Shown: positions 1 through 11,110, numbered from the stretch's first letter. The stretch: DNA of 63,368 nucleotides from Acidobacteriota bacterium (GCA_018268775.1 JAFDVV010000030.1:1-63368), one strand, 5' to 3'. The notes: generated by a model from the sequence alone, not told the origin. Numbers and translations: made by a program.

Positions 1-60
1 AGGCGCAGCCGAAGCCGAGGAACCCCCGCATTTCGCCTGTACCGCCACAAAGACTCGCCT

Positions 61-84
61 GGCATTCTTCTGCCAAAGAATGCC
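61..84. terminator. Hairpin upstream of the aldehyde dehydrogenase
   Basis: Perfect 9-bp inverted repeat (GGCATTCTT / AAGAATGCC) with a 6-base loop. It may end a transcript entering from the left or fold in the 5' leader of the next gene. There is no clear T-run, so an intrinsic terminator is uncertain. The rest of bases 1-160 shows nothing else recognisable. Confidence 0.3.
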
Positions 85-172
85 TTAGCAAAGCCACTTG
101 ACCTGAAAACCTACTAAGGAGCAGACTTTCGTGATTGGTTCTTTACGTGAGCCCTGAAAGGTGAAACTAACG

Positions 173-1708
<1,536 letters not shown>

Positions 1709-2104
1709 ATGGAGAATGTCGCAACCTCGGTACCTCTACAGGTCACCGCAACCGATGCCGCCCTGGGCCTGATCGACAGGCTCAGGGCGAAGCACGGCGA
1801 TGTCATGTTCCACCAATCCGGCGGCTGCTGCGATGGCAGCTCGCCCATGTGCTATCCCCTCGGCGAGTTCATCACCGGCGACCAGGATGTCCTGCTCGGC
1901 ACCGTCGGCGGCGCACCGTTCTACATCGGCCGCGCGCAGTTCGAGTACTGGAAGCACACGCAGATCATCCTCGACGTAGTACCCGGCCGCGGCGGAATGT
2001 TCTCGCTCGAAGGCCCCGAAGGTGTCCGCTTCCTCACGCGCTCACGCGTCTTTACCGATGAAGAAATCGCGGTCCTGCGCGCCGCGGACCGCATCACCAG
2101 CTAA
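1709..2104 (+). CDS. DUF779 family protein, partner of aldehyde dehydrogenase
   Basis: A 131-residue cytoplasmic protein of the DUF779 family, recognised by the HQSGGCCDGSSPMC segment (residues 35-48), with three cysteines that could bind metal or be redox active, and by the later FEYWKHTQIILDVVPGRGG stretch. Its ATG follows directly on the stop codon of the aldehyde dehydrogenase, so the two are almost certainly co-translated. The family is of unknown biochemical role; its constant association with AldB/ExaC-type dehydrogenases suggests an accessory or regulatory job in aldehyde oxidation, which is inference. Length is normal for the family. Confidence 0.88.
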   Translation: MENVATSVPLQVTATDAALGLIDRLRAKHGDVMFHQSGGCCDGSSPMCYPLGEFITGDQDVLLGTVGGAPFYIGRAQFEYWKHTQIILDVVPGRGGMFSLEGPEGVRFLTRSRVFTDEEIAVLRAADRITS

Positions 2105-2440
2105 TTTCCGCCGGTCATGCCTACCCGAGCGTAATTTCCCGCTTGTCATTCCGACCCGAGCGCAATTTCCGACCCGAGTGTAGCTTCTGTTTGTCATTCC
2201 GACCGAAGCGTAGCGAAGTGGAGGAACCTGCTTTCCCCTTCCGCAACGCCCGCAATGTAGCAGCACCTCGGCATCAAGGGCCAACGGCCCCCGCAAATAA
2301 CCCATAGCTGTTTCCAATGAGGATGCGAAACCAAAGACCCCAGGGCCAACGGCCCGCAACATACCAGCCTGGGCCGAAGGCCCAGGTAAATACCCGCAAA
2401 CGAACAGAGCGCTGAAGGCGCGACACAAGAGCCGCATCGC
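2105..2440. repeat. Two kinds of interspersed extragenic repeats
   Basis: From about 2130 to 2235 there are several degenerate copies of a GTCATTCCGACC-type element, one of them followed by GCGTAGCGAAGTGGAGGAAC. This is the same family as the long repeats near 49.2 kb and 61.2 kb. From about 2268 to 2435 a different element appears, built of small hairpins (GGGCCAACGGCCC, then CCTGGGCCGAAGGCCCAGG). It recurs near 41.87-41.96 kb. No believable gene lies in this stretch. Confidence 0.75.
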
Positions 2441-2454
2441 ACCGAGCGAAATAC

Positions 2455-3843
2455 TTATTCGAACCGGCCACGCCCCTGAATCGCACACCCGCTTCCTGCA
2501 AGAACATCTTCCACGCGCAATGCAATCTGCAATAGCCGCGTATCCGCGCCTCCGCGCATAGCCAGCATCAGGCCCACGGGAGCTTCGCCCGGCCTGTGAC
2601 AAGGCAACGAAACCGCGCATCCATCCAGAAAATTGATCACAGAAGGATTGCGTAGCATGGCGGCATTCGCGTCGAAGTAGACCTCGTCGCTGGTTTCCAA
2701 CTCCGCGACCTTCGGCGCAATACGCGGCACCGTCGGCATGATCCACGCATCCACCTGCGAGAAGGCCGCCGCCGCAGCGGCAATCGTATCGCGACGCTCA
2801 TCTTGCAACTCGCGATACTCTGCTTGCGAAATCTCGCGGCCTCGCAGTATGCGCGTCAACACGCGCGGATCGTACTCCTTCGCTCTGCGCTCAATGAGCT
2901 CGCGATGCCACTGATAGCACTCTGCCGCCGCCAGACCGCCGTTCCGATAGCTCTTCGGAATCTGATCGAGCGCATCGAACCTCACATCCGTCACCTGCAC
3001 ACCCGCGCGCGAAAGCGCACTTACCGCTGCGTCAAACGAAGCCGCAACATGCCTCTCCAGTCCATCGAGCACATACCCTTGCAGCATCCTCAGGCGCATC
3101 CCCCTCGCCTCCACGGCAACCAGCGAATGCTTCTCGCCTGAGAGCACCTCGTCGATCAACGCGCAGCACTCCACCGTAGATGCAATCGGCCCAATCGAAT
3201 CCAGCGTGTGCGAGAGCGGCAACACTCCCTCCGTCGAAACACGGCGCGCCGTCGGCTTGAATCCCGTCAGACCGCACAGCGCGGCCGGTATGCGAATCGA
3301 CCCGCCAGTGTCCGATCCGATCGCCGCCACAGCCATGCCATCGCTCACCGACACTGCGGCGCCCGACGACGAGCCACCCGCAATCCTTCGCTCGTCTCGC
3401 GCATAAGGCGTTTGCGGCGTTCCATAATGTGGGTTCAATCCCAGCCCCGAGAACGCAAACTCCGTCATGTTCGTGCGCCCCACAATCACAGCGCCCGCAT
3501 CCTTCAACCGCGACACAACCACCGCATCGCGTGTAGCTGCTGGAGCATCCGCCAGCACCGCCGACCCCGCGCAGGTCGTCTGCCCCGCTACGTCGAGCAG
3601 GTCCTTGATCGAAACCGGAATCCCCCGCAGAGGAAGCCCCGAGCTCAGCGGCAGATAATCCGCCGCCTCGGCAGCCGCCCGCGCCGTAGCCTCAAAGACG
3701 CGGGTAAATGTGCGCGGACCCTCACCCGCACGATCGAGCGCCGCCGCCAGGCACTCTTCCACAAGCTCGCGGCTGCTTACACTTCCCTTATCCAAAGCAC
3801 CGCGATACGACCTGAGCGAGTATGCAGGCGAAACAATTCTCAT
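2455..3843 (-). CDS. Amidase (amidase-signature family)
   Basis: Hydrolyses a C-N amide bond in an unidentified small substrate. The protein has 462 residues from the chosen ATG (MRIVSPAY); an upstream in-frame start would add 13 residues without family similarity. The amidase-signature Ser-cisSer-Lys triad is visible: Lys80 in PVSIKD, cis-Ser158 in AGGSSSG and nucleophile Ser182 in SDTGGSIR. It resembles stand-alone amidases and GatA. No gatB or gatC is adjacent and the C-terminal part is not GatA-like, so a glutamyl-tRNA amidotransferase role is unlikely. It is transcribed divergently from the CBM9-like gene at 3992, with about 150 bases between them. Confidence 0.85.
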   Translation of the reverse strand: MRIVSPAYSLRSYRGALDKGSVSSRELVEECLAAALDRAGEGPRTFTRVFEATARAAAEAADYLPLSSGLPLRGIPVSIKDLLDVAGQTTCAGSAVLADAPAATRDAVVVSRLKDAGAVIVGRTNMTEFAFSGLGLNPHYGTPQTPYARDERRIAGGSSSGAAVSVSDGMAVAAIGSDTGGSIRIPAALCGLTGFKPTARRVSTEGVLPLSHTLDSIGPIASTVECCALIDEVLSGEKHSLVAVEARGMRLRMLQGYVLDGLERHVAASFDAAVSALSRAGVQVTDVRFDALDQIPKSYRNGGLAAAECYQWHRELIERRAKEYDPRVLTRILRGREISQAEYRELQDERRDTIAAAAAAFSQVDAWIMPTVPRIAPKVAELETSDEVYFDANAAMLRNPSVINFLDGCAVSLPCHRPGEAPVGLMLAMRGGADTRLLQIALRVEDVLAGSGCAIQGRGRFE

Positions 3844-3991
3844 GAATGACACTCTATATCGATCTCTTCCACGCCTCGACAAAATCTGCCCAAGGACAGT
3901 TTGAATTCCTCAGCCACTCGCCTCGCCGTCATTCGAGTCTTTCCAGCGAGCGCGTAACATTCACGGTCACGTATGATGACTGCACATTCCT

Positions 3992-4738
3992 ATGAATATC
4001 GCCCTTCGCTGCACCATGCCTGTCGCCCTTCTTCTGCTGACTGCTCTGCCTGGCCTCCAAGCGCAGACACCCAAAAGCTACGACTGTGTCCGCGCAAAGA
4101 AGCCGCTCAACATTGACGGCAAGCTCAACGACGCAGCATGGAAGAAGGCCGCATGGACCGACGACTTCGTCGACATCGAAGGCGACGCCAAGCCCAAACC
4201 GCGCTTCCGCACCCGCATCAAGATGCTCTGGGACGACGACTATCTCTACATCGGCGCCGAGCTTGAAGAACCCGAGATCAAGGCCACTCTCACCAAGCAC
4301 GACTCCGTCATCTTCCACGACAACGACTTCGAGGTCTTCCTCAAACCGCCCACCGGCGCCCCGGGCTACTTCGAGTTCGAGATCAACGCGCTCAACACCT
4401 CGTGGGACCTCTACCTCAACAAGCCCTACCGCGAGGGCGGCAAGGCCGACAACGCCTGGGACATCCCTGGCCTCAAAACTGCCGTCGCTCTCAAAGGCAC
4501 GCTGAACAACCCCAACGACAAGGACAAGGGTTGGAGCGTCGAGATCGCCATCCCCTGGGCGGCCTTTACCTCGCGCCTCCCCGTCGAGCGCCCGACACCG
4601 GGCACCGGGTGGCGCGCCAACTTCAGCCGCGTCGAATGGAAGGCCGGCCAGAAGCGCGAGGACAACTGGGTCTGGTCTCCGCAGGGCGTCGTCAACATGC
4701 ACATCCCCGACAAGTGGGGCTACCTGCGTTTCAAATAG
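3992..4738 (+). CDS. Secreted CBM9-like carbohydrate-binding domain protein
   Basis: A 248-residue exported protein. The first 24 or so residues form a signal peptide ending LQA-QTP. The remainder matches the carbohydrate-binding family 9-like fold: an opening IDGKLNDAAWKKA motif, WDDDYLYIGAEL, the HDSVIFHDNDFEVFLKP core, FEINALNTSWD, and a final WGYLRFK. These proteins bind sugars or ride along with secreted polysaccharide-degrading enzymes. No catalytic domain is fused or adjacent here, so the ligand is unknown. Size equals a single CBM9-like domain. Confidence 0.8.
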   Translation: MNIALRCTMPVALLLLTALPGLQAQTPKSYDCVRAKKPLNIDGKLNDAAWKKAAWTDDFVDIEGDAKPKPRFRTRIKMLWDDDYLYIGAELEEPEIKATLTKHDSVIFHDNDFEVFLKPPTGAPGYFEFEINALNTSWDLYLNKPYREGGKADNAWDIPGLKTAVALKGTLNNPNDKDKGWSVEIAIPWAAFTSRLPVERPTPGTGWRANFSRVEWKAGQKREDNWVWSPQGVVNMHIPDKWGYLRFK

Positions 4739-4836
4739 CACGTCGATTCAACCTGCACCACTCCATGTGCGGACCCGCTGTTTTTCGCACCAATCTCATC
4801 ACCCATTTCCTCGTAACTCTTCCGTAAACTGAGGTG

Positions 4837-6120
4837 ATGGACAAGTTTGTTGTACGCGGCGGAAACCCCCTTCTCGGAACCATCAAAGTCTCCGGAGCCA
4901 AGAACTCCGCCCTTCCCTGCATGGCCGCCGCCATCCTCACCGAAGACGAGGTCATCCTCGAAAACATCCCACAGGTACGCGACATCGAGACCGAGCGTAA
5001 GCTCCTCGCCTCCATGGGCGCCGAGGTCGAGCTCGGCTACGGCCGCGCCCAGCACCGCACCCGCATCAAGTGCGGCATCCTGTCCGACCCCATCGCCAAG
5101 TACGAGATCGTCAAGACCATGCGCGCCAGCTCGCTCGTCCTCGGGCCGCTCATCGCGCGCACCGGTATGGCCCGCGTCGCCATGCCCGGCGGCTGCGCCA
5201 TCGGCGGCCGCCCCATCGACCTCCACATCAAGGGCCTCGAGTCCATGGGCGCCACCGTCACCTACGACCACGGCTACCTCGAAGCCCGCGCCGACCGTCT
5301 CAAAGGCGCGCACATCGTCTTCGACAAGATCACCGTCACCGGCACCGAAGACCTGCTGATGGCCGCTGTCCTCGCCGACGGCGAGACCGTCTTCGAGAAC
5401 TGCGCCCGCGAGCCCGAAGTCACAGACCTTGCCGCCCTGCTCACCGCCATGGGCGCCAAGATCGAAGGCGCAGGCACCTCCACCATCAAGGTGCAGGGCG
5501 TCACCCGCCTGCACGGCGCGCGTCACCGCATCAACCCCGACCGCATCGAGGCGGGCACCTTCCTCATCGCAGGTGCCATCACCGGCGGCGACCTCAACGT
5601 CGACGCCTGCGAGCCCAAGCACCTCGGCGCACTCATCTCCAAGCTCGAAGAGTGCGGCGTCAAGCTCGACGTCGGCAAGGACTCCATCCGCGTCCGCTCC
5701 GGCTCCGGCCCGCTCAAGGCCGCCGACATCTCCACGCAGGAGTACCCCGGCTTCCCCACCGACATGCAGGCGCAGTACATGGCCCTCGCCACACAGACCG
5801 AAGGCACCTCCATCGTCACCGAAAACATCTTCGAGAACCGCTTCATGCACGTCGGCGAGCTCAACCGCATGGGCGCCGACATCACGGTGCAGGGACGCAC
5901 CGCCACGGTCCGCGGCAAGTCGCCGCTGCAATCGGCCGCCGTCATGTGCTCCGACCTGCGCGCCTCGGCCTCGCTCGTGCTCGCCGCGCTCGTCGCCGAC
6001 GGCGAGACGATTCTCGACCGCGTCTACCACCTCGACCGCGGCTACGAACACTTTGAGGACAAGCTACGCGGCGTCGGCGCACAGATTCGCCGCATGGGAG
6101 AGGTCTTCGGCAAAAAGTAA
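4837..6120 (+). CDS. murA: UDP-N-acetylglucosamine 1-carboxyvinyltransferase
   Basis: First committed step of peptidoglycan synthesis: transfers enolpyruvate from PEP to UDP-GlcNAc in the cytoplasm. The 427-residue length and motifs are standard: Lys22 in [10 protein letters not shown], and the catalytic, fosfomycin-reactive Cys120 in [16 protein letters not shown]. Also visible are [12 protein letters not shown] and [13 protein letters not shown]. Start is either ATG 4837 or the adjoining GTG 4834; the upstream GAGG is close to both. It stands alone among unrelated genes. Confidence 0.97.
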   Translation: MDKFVVRGGNPLLGTIKVSGAKNSALPCMAAAILTEDEVILENIPQVRDIETERKLLASMGAEVELGYGRAQHRTRIKCGILSDPIAKYEIVKTMRASSLVLGPLIARTGMARVAMPGGCAIGGRPIDLHIKGLESMGATVTYDHGYLEARADRLKGAHIVFDKITVTGTEDLLMAAVLADGETVFENCAREPEVTDLAALLTAMGAKIEGAGTSTIKVQGVTRLHGARHRINPDRIEAGTFLIAGAITGGDLNVDACEPKHLGALISKLEECGVKLDVGKDSIRVRSGSGPLKAADISTQEYPGFPTDMQAQYMALATQTEGTSIVTENIFENRFMHVGELNRMGADITVQGRTATVRGKSPLQSAAVMCSDLRASASLVLAALVADGETILDRVYHLDRGYEHFEDKLRGVGAQIRRMGEVFGKK

Positions 6121-6253
6121 GTCCAAAGAACCGTCTTGCATACAGCGCTATTCCGAGCAAGCACTTCTCCTTGAAGTGTCATCCTGGGCAAAGCGGCGTA
6201 GCCGTGCAGTCGAAGGACCTGCGGCGCCGCGCCTTTCACAACGACGTGCTCCA

Positions 6254-6721
6254 CTACTCCCCAAGCGCCTTCCAATACAACACAGCATCCACTCCCGGCC
6301 CATAAAACCCGCGTTGCTCACCGGCGCTCCTGTAACCGCCGCGCTCGTAAAAATCGATCGCAGCCTCGTTCTTCGCATAAACGTGCAGATACATGGCCTC
6401 GCCGCCGGATGCTCTGACCCACTCCTCCCCACGCGCCAGCAGACGCCGCCCAAGCCCTTCGCGGCGAAATCTCTCATCCACGTCGATCGTCACGAGATAG
6501 CCCGCAGTGCCTCCTTCAACATCCTCCAGATGGACGACGCAGAACCCGGCAATCGCACCCGCCATCTCTGCAATCAATGTCCAGCTATTCTCCGCTTCGA
6601 CAAACCGGCGCATGGCGGCCCTGCTGAACCGGAACGGAGGCTCGAAGCACACCGCATCCAGCTCGACAATCGCATCCAGGTCCCGCTCCATGTACCTTCG
6701 AAGGGCGACGCCTGCGCTCAT
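6254..6721 (-). CDS. GNAT-family N-acetyltransferase (RimI-like)
   Basis: Transfers an acetyl group from acetyl-CoA to an amine, possibly a protein N-terminus. The 155-residue protein has the GNAT acetyl-CoA loop RFRREGLGRRLLA, followed by the motif-B helix YLHVYAKNEAAIDFYERGGY typical of RimI-type enzymes. The N-terminal VALRRYMERDLDAIVELD also fits. The start is uncertain: ATG 6721 (MSAG) is used, while a GTG at 6754 would add 11 residues. It is convergent with murA. The substrate cannot be assigned. Confidence 0.82.
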   Translation of the reverse strand: MSAGVALRRYMERDLDAIVELDAVCFEPPFRFSRAAMRRFVEAENSWTLIAEMAGAIAGFCVVHLEDVEGGTAGYLVTIDVDERFRREGLGRRLLARGEEWVRASGGEAMYLHVYAKNEAAIDFYERGGYRSAGEQRGFYGPGVDAVLYWKALGE

Positions 6722-6830
6722 GCGGTCAGTATTCACCGCTCCATTCCACCACACACCGTCGCAAAAGCAGAGACTCCCGCGAGGCCCAGGGGCTGTTATG
6801 AACTTTGCTCACCCGCATCAAGCTTCTTTC

Positions 6831-6922
6831 CGTCATTCTGAGCGCAGCGAAGAATCCCTGTAGTTTTTCATCTGGCGCAGCGCAAAAAAATACTGAGATT
6901 CTTCGCTACGCTCAGAATGACG
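6831..6922. repeat. Interspersed inverted-repeat element (CATTCTGAGC family)
   Basis: Two 26-base arms with one mismatch (6831-6856 and 6897-6922) begin and end with CGTCATTCTGAG / CTCAGAATGACG and could form a long hairpin around a 40-base centre. Closely related elements occur at about 23947-24067, 27021-27116 and 52538-52628. No coding sequence lies between the GNAT gene and the end of the receptor gene at 7001. Such elements resemble REP/MITE-like extragenic repeats. Confidence 0.75.
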
Positions 6923-7000
6923 GCTTAGGACAACGCGCAATCGTTCCCTTTCGGTTCACAACAGACTCTGCCCACACCCGGAGCCCTTACCGCAATTCCG

Positions 7001-10000
7001 TCAGAAGATGAACTTCCCAGCCAATTGCAACTGCCGCGACGATCCAAGATCGCTCACGGCAAACCGCGTCGCCGAGATCTGCCCGAAGCTGGTCGACGTA
7101 TCCAACCGCACCGGCTGTCCAAAGCTCGGATGGTTCAACGCGTCGAACGCATCCACACGCATCTGCCACGTCAATCGTTCTGTAAGCTTCGTGTTCTTCT
7201 CGAGTGATAAATCCACGTCGGCAAATCCCGGCCCAATCGCCGTATTGCGCCGCAGATTGCCGAAGCCGTTGACGTTGACAAACGAGCATCCCGCAACCGG
7301 GCCCGAAGCCGGACAGACGGTCGAAGATATCCATCCAACATTGCCGTTCGCCAGCCGCGTCTTCGACGTCACGATCGGCCCTGCGAGATTCGGCCGCACC
7401 GTAGTGGTATTGCCGGTCAACCCGTTGACCGTAGCCGCAACACCGCTATTGGCTATTTCAATAGGATTGCCGGTCTGCCACTGAAGAATTCCCGAGAGCC
7501 GATACCCTTCAAACAACCGGTTCCCCTTGAACGGGAGATCGTAGATTGCCGTGCCCGATATGCGGTTCCGCACATCGAAGTCCGACGGGCCCAGGTTCGA
7601 CGCCGGATTGTTGCTGTCCTGAAACACATACACACCCTGCGAGCCGAGCGAGTTCAGGTCCATCGACTTCGACCAGTTGTAGGTCGCATTGAACTGCACC
7701 CCGCGGCCCAGGTTCTTCCGTCCCGTCACCCACAGGGCGTTGTAGCTTGACGAGCCAACGTTGCTCACATCGTTGAAGTTGGAGTTCACCGCAGTGCCTG
7801 GAGCAATCGGGCTGGAACCCGAGAGCACAAGGTACGGCCGCACCCCGCCCACAGGCTGGTTAAGGTTCCGTCGCCCCCGCAGGTGCCGGCCAACCGAGCC
7901 GAAGTATCCGATCTGCATCGCAATCCCTCCCGGAAACTCCTGCTGCAAATTCAGGTTGTAGCTCTGTGTATAGGCGTTCTTGAAGTTCCGTTCAATCGTG
8001 TTGATCGTCAACCCCGAGGCCGCCGCGGACGCGTACAAATTCGTCAACGGGATCGGTGCCGTGCTGCTGTTATAAGTCACAGGCGCCGAAAAAGGCGTGT
8101 TCGAAGCAAGCCCCGTCGCGACATTCGTCGCAGGTTGGTCGGCCATGTAACCATAGCCGCCGCGAACCACCGTCTTCCCCGTGCCGAGTACGTCATAGGC
8201 GAAACCGACGCGTGGCTCCCAGTTGTAGTTCTGCCCGTACACCGCACCCAGCCCATGCGTTCCTGTCCGCACCAGCGAAACCGTCGCGGGGTCGAAGACC
8301 ACCAACCGGTTCGCGCCTTCGGTCGGCGTGCCATTCCACTCGAACCGGAACCCCATCTCCAGCGTCAGGTTCGGCATCACCTTGTAGTTGTCCTGAACGA
8401 AGCCCCCAACGGCATTGACGTACAGGCGGCTCGATACGATGCTCGGCGTGATCGTAAACGAGTTCGCCACGCCTTTGATGAAGTTCGCCGTTGTGTTGAA
8501 CCCTACGACGCCGGTATCGCCAGCGAAGTTCGCATTCAGAAACCGCCGGTACTCACCGCCGAATTTCAGCGTATGCCTGCCCGTCAGATACGTCGCCGTG
8601 TCCGAAAAGATACCCAGTGTGTCCGTTCTTCCCTGCGGAAACGCCGAAGGCCCGGCGAAGTTCAACGAGATATCCGTGATCGTCATCTGCGGAAGTCCGA
8701 TCGCCGTATTCACTCCATCGCCGATGTGATAGTCGTTCGGGTTCGCTTGAAACGCAGGCGTAAATGCGATGTAGATGCGGTTGAATCCAAGTCGCGCCTC
8801 ATTCACCAGTCTCGGGCCAAAGACGTGGGTCTCGTTCAAGGTCAGCACCTGACGATGCGCGTTGCGGTGGTCTCCAAACCCCGGCACCGTATTCAACTGC
8901 AGGTTCGGCTCCGTCCGGTTGTCCGACTGGAACGCATAGAAGCCATGCAACGTGTCCTTCGCGCTGAACTGCTGCAAGCCATCCGCCGTCCCCTGGTGCA
9001 CCGTCACCGGCCCGGCGGCCGAGGCGATGTATCGCGACCCCGTCGGATCGTTCGCGATTGGAATCAGCGGCAGCAACGCAACAGGCGCAGGATTTCCCGC
9101 CGCCACCACCTGCGCACGTTGGGCCGCAGTCAACACACCGCTATTCAGCGTCAGGTCTTGATGCTGAATCAACCCCTCATAGCTCAGGAAGAAGAACGTC
9201 TTGTTCCTCCAGATCGGCCCGCCGAACGCGCCGCCAAAGTTGTTCCGCTTCAGCGTCGCCTGAGCGGTACCTGTCCGATTGAAGTAGTTCCTTGCGTCCA
9301 GTCCGTTGTTGCGGAAGTAATCGAACGCTTCGCCGTGAAACGCATTCGTCCCCGAACGTGTGCTCACATTCACGATCGACCCCGAACTTCGCCCATACTC
9401 AGCGCTATAGGTCGAGTTGTTGATCTTGAACTCCGACGTTGTATTGATCGAAGGCTGGAACGTGATCTGGTTCTGCACCATGTCATTCAGGTTCACGCCG
9501 TTGATCTGGAAGTTCACAGAGTCCTCGCGGTTCCCCGCCGTGATGAACGAATTCGCTCCCAGCCCGCGGCTCGGCGTAGTCAGGTTGCCGTTCGCCGGCG
9601 CCGTCACGCCCCCAGGCGTCAGCGTCGTCAGGTCCAGGAAATGTCTTCCATTCAGCGGAATCTCCTGCACGGTCGTCCGATCGATCACCTGCCCCACGGT
9701 GATCGTGCTCGCATCGATCACGGGCGCCGCGCCCGTCACCTCCACCGTCTCGCCGGTCGAGGCCACACTGAGCTTTACATTCACCGTCGCCCGCTGATCA
9801 ACCGCGAGCTCGATCTTCTGCAATGTAAACGTGCCGAACCCCGTTGCCGTCACCTGCACGGTGTAGTTACCCGGCAGCAGCGAGGGCACCACGTAGCCAC
9901 CCGAACCATCGGTTGCCACCTCCCGCTCCGCGTTCGTGTCCAGCGAATGGACCTTTACCGCCGCGCCCGCCACGAGCGCGCCCGTCTGGTCCGTCACCGT

Positions 10001-10102
10001 GCCGGAAAGCGTCGCCGTCGACTGCGCACCGGCAACGCCCACAAACGCCAGCCCCACTGCAACCGCAATCCATAACCGAAGAAATATCGTTGCACTTTTC
10101 AC
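7001..10102 (-). CDS. Oar-like TonB-dependent receptor with carboxypeptidase-regulatory domain
   Basis: A large outer-membrane protein of 1,033 residues. The order is: signal peptide (LWIAVAVGLAFVGVAGAQ), a carboxypeptidase-regulatory-like (CarboxypepD_reg) Ig-type domain with LSGTVTDQTGALVAGAAV, a plug-like region with IPLNGRHFLDL and NGVNLND, then a long beta-barrel ending in the aromatic LAGKFIF. The Oar-type family is greatly expanded in Acidobacteriota. TonB-energised uptake of an unknown large nutrient is the usual guess. The GTG start at 10102 is chosen because GAGGAGG (10109-10115) lies exactly 6 bases upstream; a longer frame with an extra 39 Arg-rich residues is unlikely to be translated. 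Confidence 0.9.
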   Translation of the reverse strand: MKSATIFLRLWIAVAVGLAFVGVAGAQSTATLSGTVTDQTGALVAGAAVKVHSLDTNAEREVATDGSGGYVVPSLLPGNYTVQVTATGFGTFTLQKIELAVDQRATVNVKLSVASTGETVEVTGAAPVIDASTITVGQVIDRTTVQEIPLNGRHFLDLTTLTPGGVTAPANGNLTTPSRGLGANSFITAGNREDSVNFQINGVNLNDMVQNQITFQPSINTTSEFKINNSTYSAEYGRSSGSIVNVSTRSGTNAFHGEAFDYFRNNGLDARNYFNRTGTAQATLKRNNFGGAFGGPIWRNKTFFFLSYEGLIQHQDLTLNSGVLTAAQRAQVVAAGNPAPVALLPLIPIANDPTGSRYIASAAGPVTVHQGTADGLQQFSAKDTLHGFYAFQSDNRTEPNLQLNTVPGFGDHRNAHRQVLTLNETHVFGPRLVNEARLGFNRIYIAFTPAFQANPNDYHIGDGVNTAIGLPQMTITDISLNFAGPSAFPQGRTDTLGIFSDTATYLTGRHTLKFGGEYRRFLNANFAGDTGVVGFNTTANFIKGVANSFTITPSIVSSRLYVNAVGGFVQDNYKVMPNLTLEMGFRFEWNGTPTEGANRLVVFDPATVSLVRTGTHGLGAVYGQNYNWEPRVGFAYDVLGTGKTVVRGGYGYMADQPATNVATGLASNTPFSAPVTYNSSTAPIPLTNLYASAAASGLTINTIERNFKNAYTQSYNLNLQQEFPGGIAMQIGYFGSVGRHLRGRRNLNQPVGGVRPYLVLSGSSPIAPGTAVNSNFNDVSNVGSSSYNALWVTGRKNLGRGVQFNATYNWSKSMDLNSLGSQGVYVFQDSNNPASNLGPSDFDVRNRISGTAIYDLPFKGNRLFEGYRLSGILQWQTGNPIEIANSGVAATVNGLTGNTTTVRPNLAGPIVTSKTRLANGNVGWISSTVCPASGPVAGCSFVNVNGFGNLRRNTAIGPGFADVDLSLEKNTKLTERLTWQMRVDAFDALNHPSFGQPVRLDTSTSFGQISATRFAVSDLGSSRQLQLAGKFIF

Positions 10103-10108
10103 GGACAG

Positions 10109-10115
10109 CCTCCTC
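10109..10115 (-). promoter_or_regulatory. Strong ribosome binding site deciding the GTG start of the receptor
   Basis: GAGGAGG on the minus strand, 6 bases before GTG at 10102. It fixes the start well inside the longest open frame and puts the signal peptide at the N-terminus. Confidence 0.85.
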
Positions 10116-10497
10116 AAAGAAGCACAAATCCCGCGTGCCGTTACGCGCCATCTCTTTTTTCGAATCGGTATCGTCGCTTCTGTCCCACGCGGCGTGCGAA
10201 AAATGCGCCACCTGCTCATGGTTCATGCCATCGACTCCAGCTTCGTCAAACGGCCCTAAAACGCCGTCGTCGCCAAGGAATCAAAGCTCAGTGGAAGACC
10301 AACTGCAAGTAAACTTTCACGGAATCTCTTTCGTGTCAACGAAGTCCATCCTAGGGGTGGCCGTCATTCGACCGCGAATCGCCCAGCACTTCGTCGCCGC
10401 ACAATATGTTTCGCCAGATATGTCATGGCCTCTTCTGGCCGATGTCATTTTCCTGTAAACCGTCGCCACCCTGCATCTTTGAGAGAGTTGCACAAAC

Positions 10498-10523
10498 GAA
10501 AAAGCCAGGCCACCGGCCCGGCT
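10498..10523 (-). terminator. Intrinsic terminator on the minus strand
   Basis: On the minus strand AGCCGGGCC, loop GGT, GGCCTGGCT is followed by a short T-run. The nine-base-pair stem contains one G-U pair. It lies about 160 bases after the 31-codon frame at 10683-10778 and is the likely end of that transcript. Bases 10103-10497 hold nothing else I can recognise. Confidence 0.7.
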
Positions 10524-10682
10524 CTCCACCCTTCAATTTACAGATCAAATATCGAGTCCTGCGGTTGCGTATCCCGCGAACCGGCTCCTGTCGCCCCGCC
10601 CCTTCCGAGACACCCACCCGCGACAGTACTGGCCCGCACAAGCGGAAGGCCTGCTCATCGCCCTCCGCCCACTGCCCGCTGG

Positions 10683-10778
10683 TTAGCGGGTCGTGGTCGA
10701 GAAGCGGAACTGGTCGCGAAGGCAGATGGAACCGATAACAACGAGAGCGAGTAGCGACGGCATAAAGAAGATGTACAT
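10683..10778 (-). CDS. Predicted 31-residue single-pass membrane peptide
   Basis: A short frame encoding MYIFFMPSLLALVVIGSICL followed by the basic tail RDQFRFSTTTR. Residues 2-20 are a continuous hydrophobic segment long enough for one membrane helix. The start has a canonical AGGAGG four bases upstream, and an intrinsic terminator follows at 10498-10523, so it looks like a separate small transcription unit between mqnE and the receptor. I do not recognise a family. KdpF was considered, but no kdp genes are present. It could be a bona fide small protein or a translated leader; the 150-base 3' tail might also be a small RNA. Confidence 0.5.
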   Translation of the reverse strand: MYIFFMPSLLALVVIGSICLRDQFRFSTTTR

Positions 10779-10959
10779 ATGGCCTCCTCAGGCAGATAAG
10801 TAGAGTTCAGGTGTTTCAGAAACCTTGTTGCTGCACTCTGGCTTATTGCAAACGGGCGGCCATTCTGTAAAACCCCTTTAACCACCCCAAAACGGCCGTT
10901 TCCCCCCTGCGAGAGGCACACGAAGGGCAAATCGGAGGAATAGAGGGAAGATGAGTTCC

Positions 10960-10991
10960 AAAACTTTGCCACTCTGTGTGGCAAAAGTTTT
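10960..10991. promoter_or_regulatory. Inverted repeat, operator or hairpin
   Basis: AAAACTTTGCCAC and GTGGCAAAAGTTTT form an almost perfect inverted repeat around TCTGT. It lies about 120 bases downstream of mqnE and about 180 bases upstream of the 31-codon frame. It could end the mqnE transcript (the stem finishes in TTTT on either strand) or be a regulator binding site. Confidence 0.5.
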
Positions 10992-11042
10992 CACATTTAC
11001 CCAAAAGGATCGCCCTGGCCTCGGCAAAAGGTTGCCTCACAC

Positions 11043-11066
11043 ATTTATCTCGACATCAAGATAAAT
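11043..11066. promoter_or_regulatory. 24-bp palindromic operator-like site
   Basis: The outer halves ATTTATCT and AGATAAAT flank CGACATCA; 20 of 24 positions are symmetric. The size and AT-rich symmetric form fit a dimeric winged-helix repressor (MarR-like) site, which is inference. It stands out against GC-rich surroundings and lies just past the 3' end of mqnE. Confidence 0.4.
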
Positions 11067-11110
11067 GCGCGGGCAGCGGATGTGCTCACAGAACCTGAGT
11101 TAGGGGGGAA

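Noticed and set aside
5429..6841. Plus-strand frame running from murA into the GNAT gene
   Set aside because: Frame-shifted reading of murA followed by antisense of the GNAT gene; Ser/Pro/Ala-rich with no domain.
7883..10075. Long open frame on the plus strand antisense to the first receptor gene
   Set aside because: Arg/His-rich translation typical of antisense frames in GC-rich genes; the minus-strand product has clear receptor motifs.
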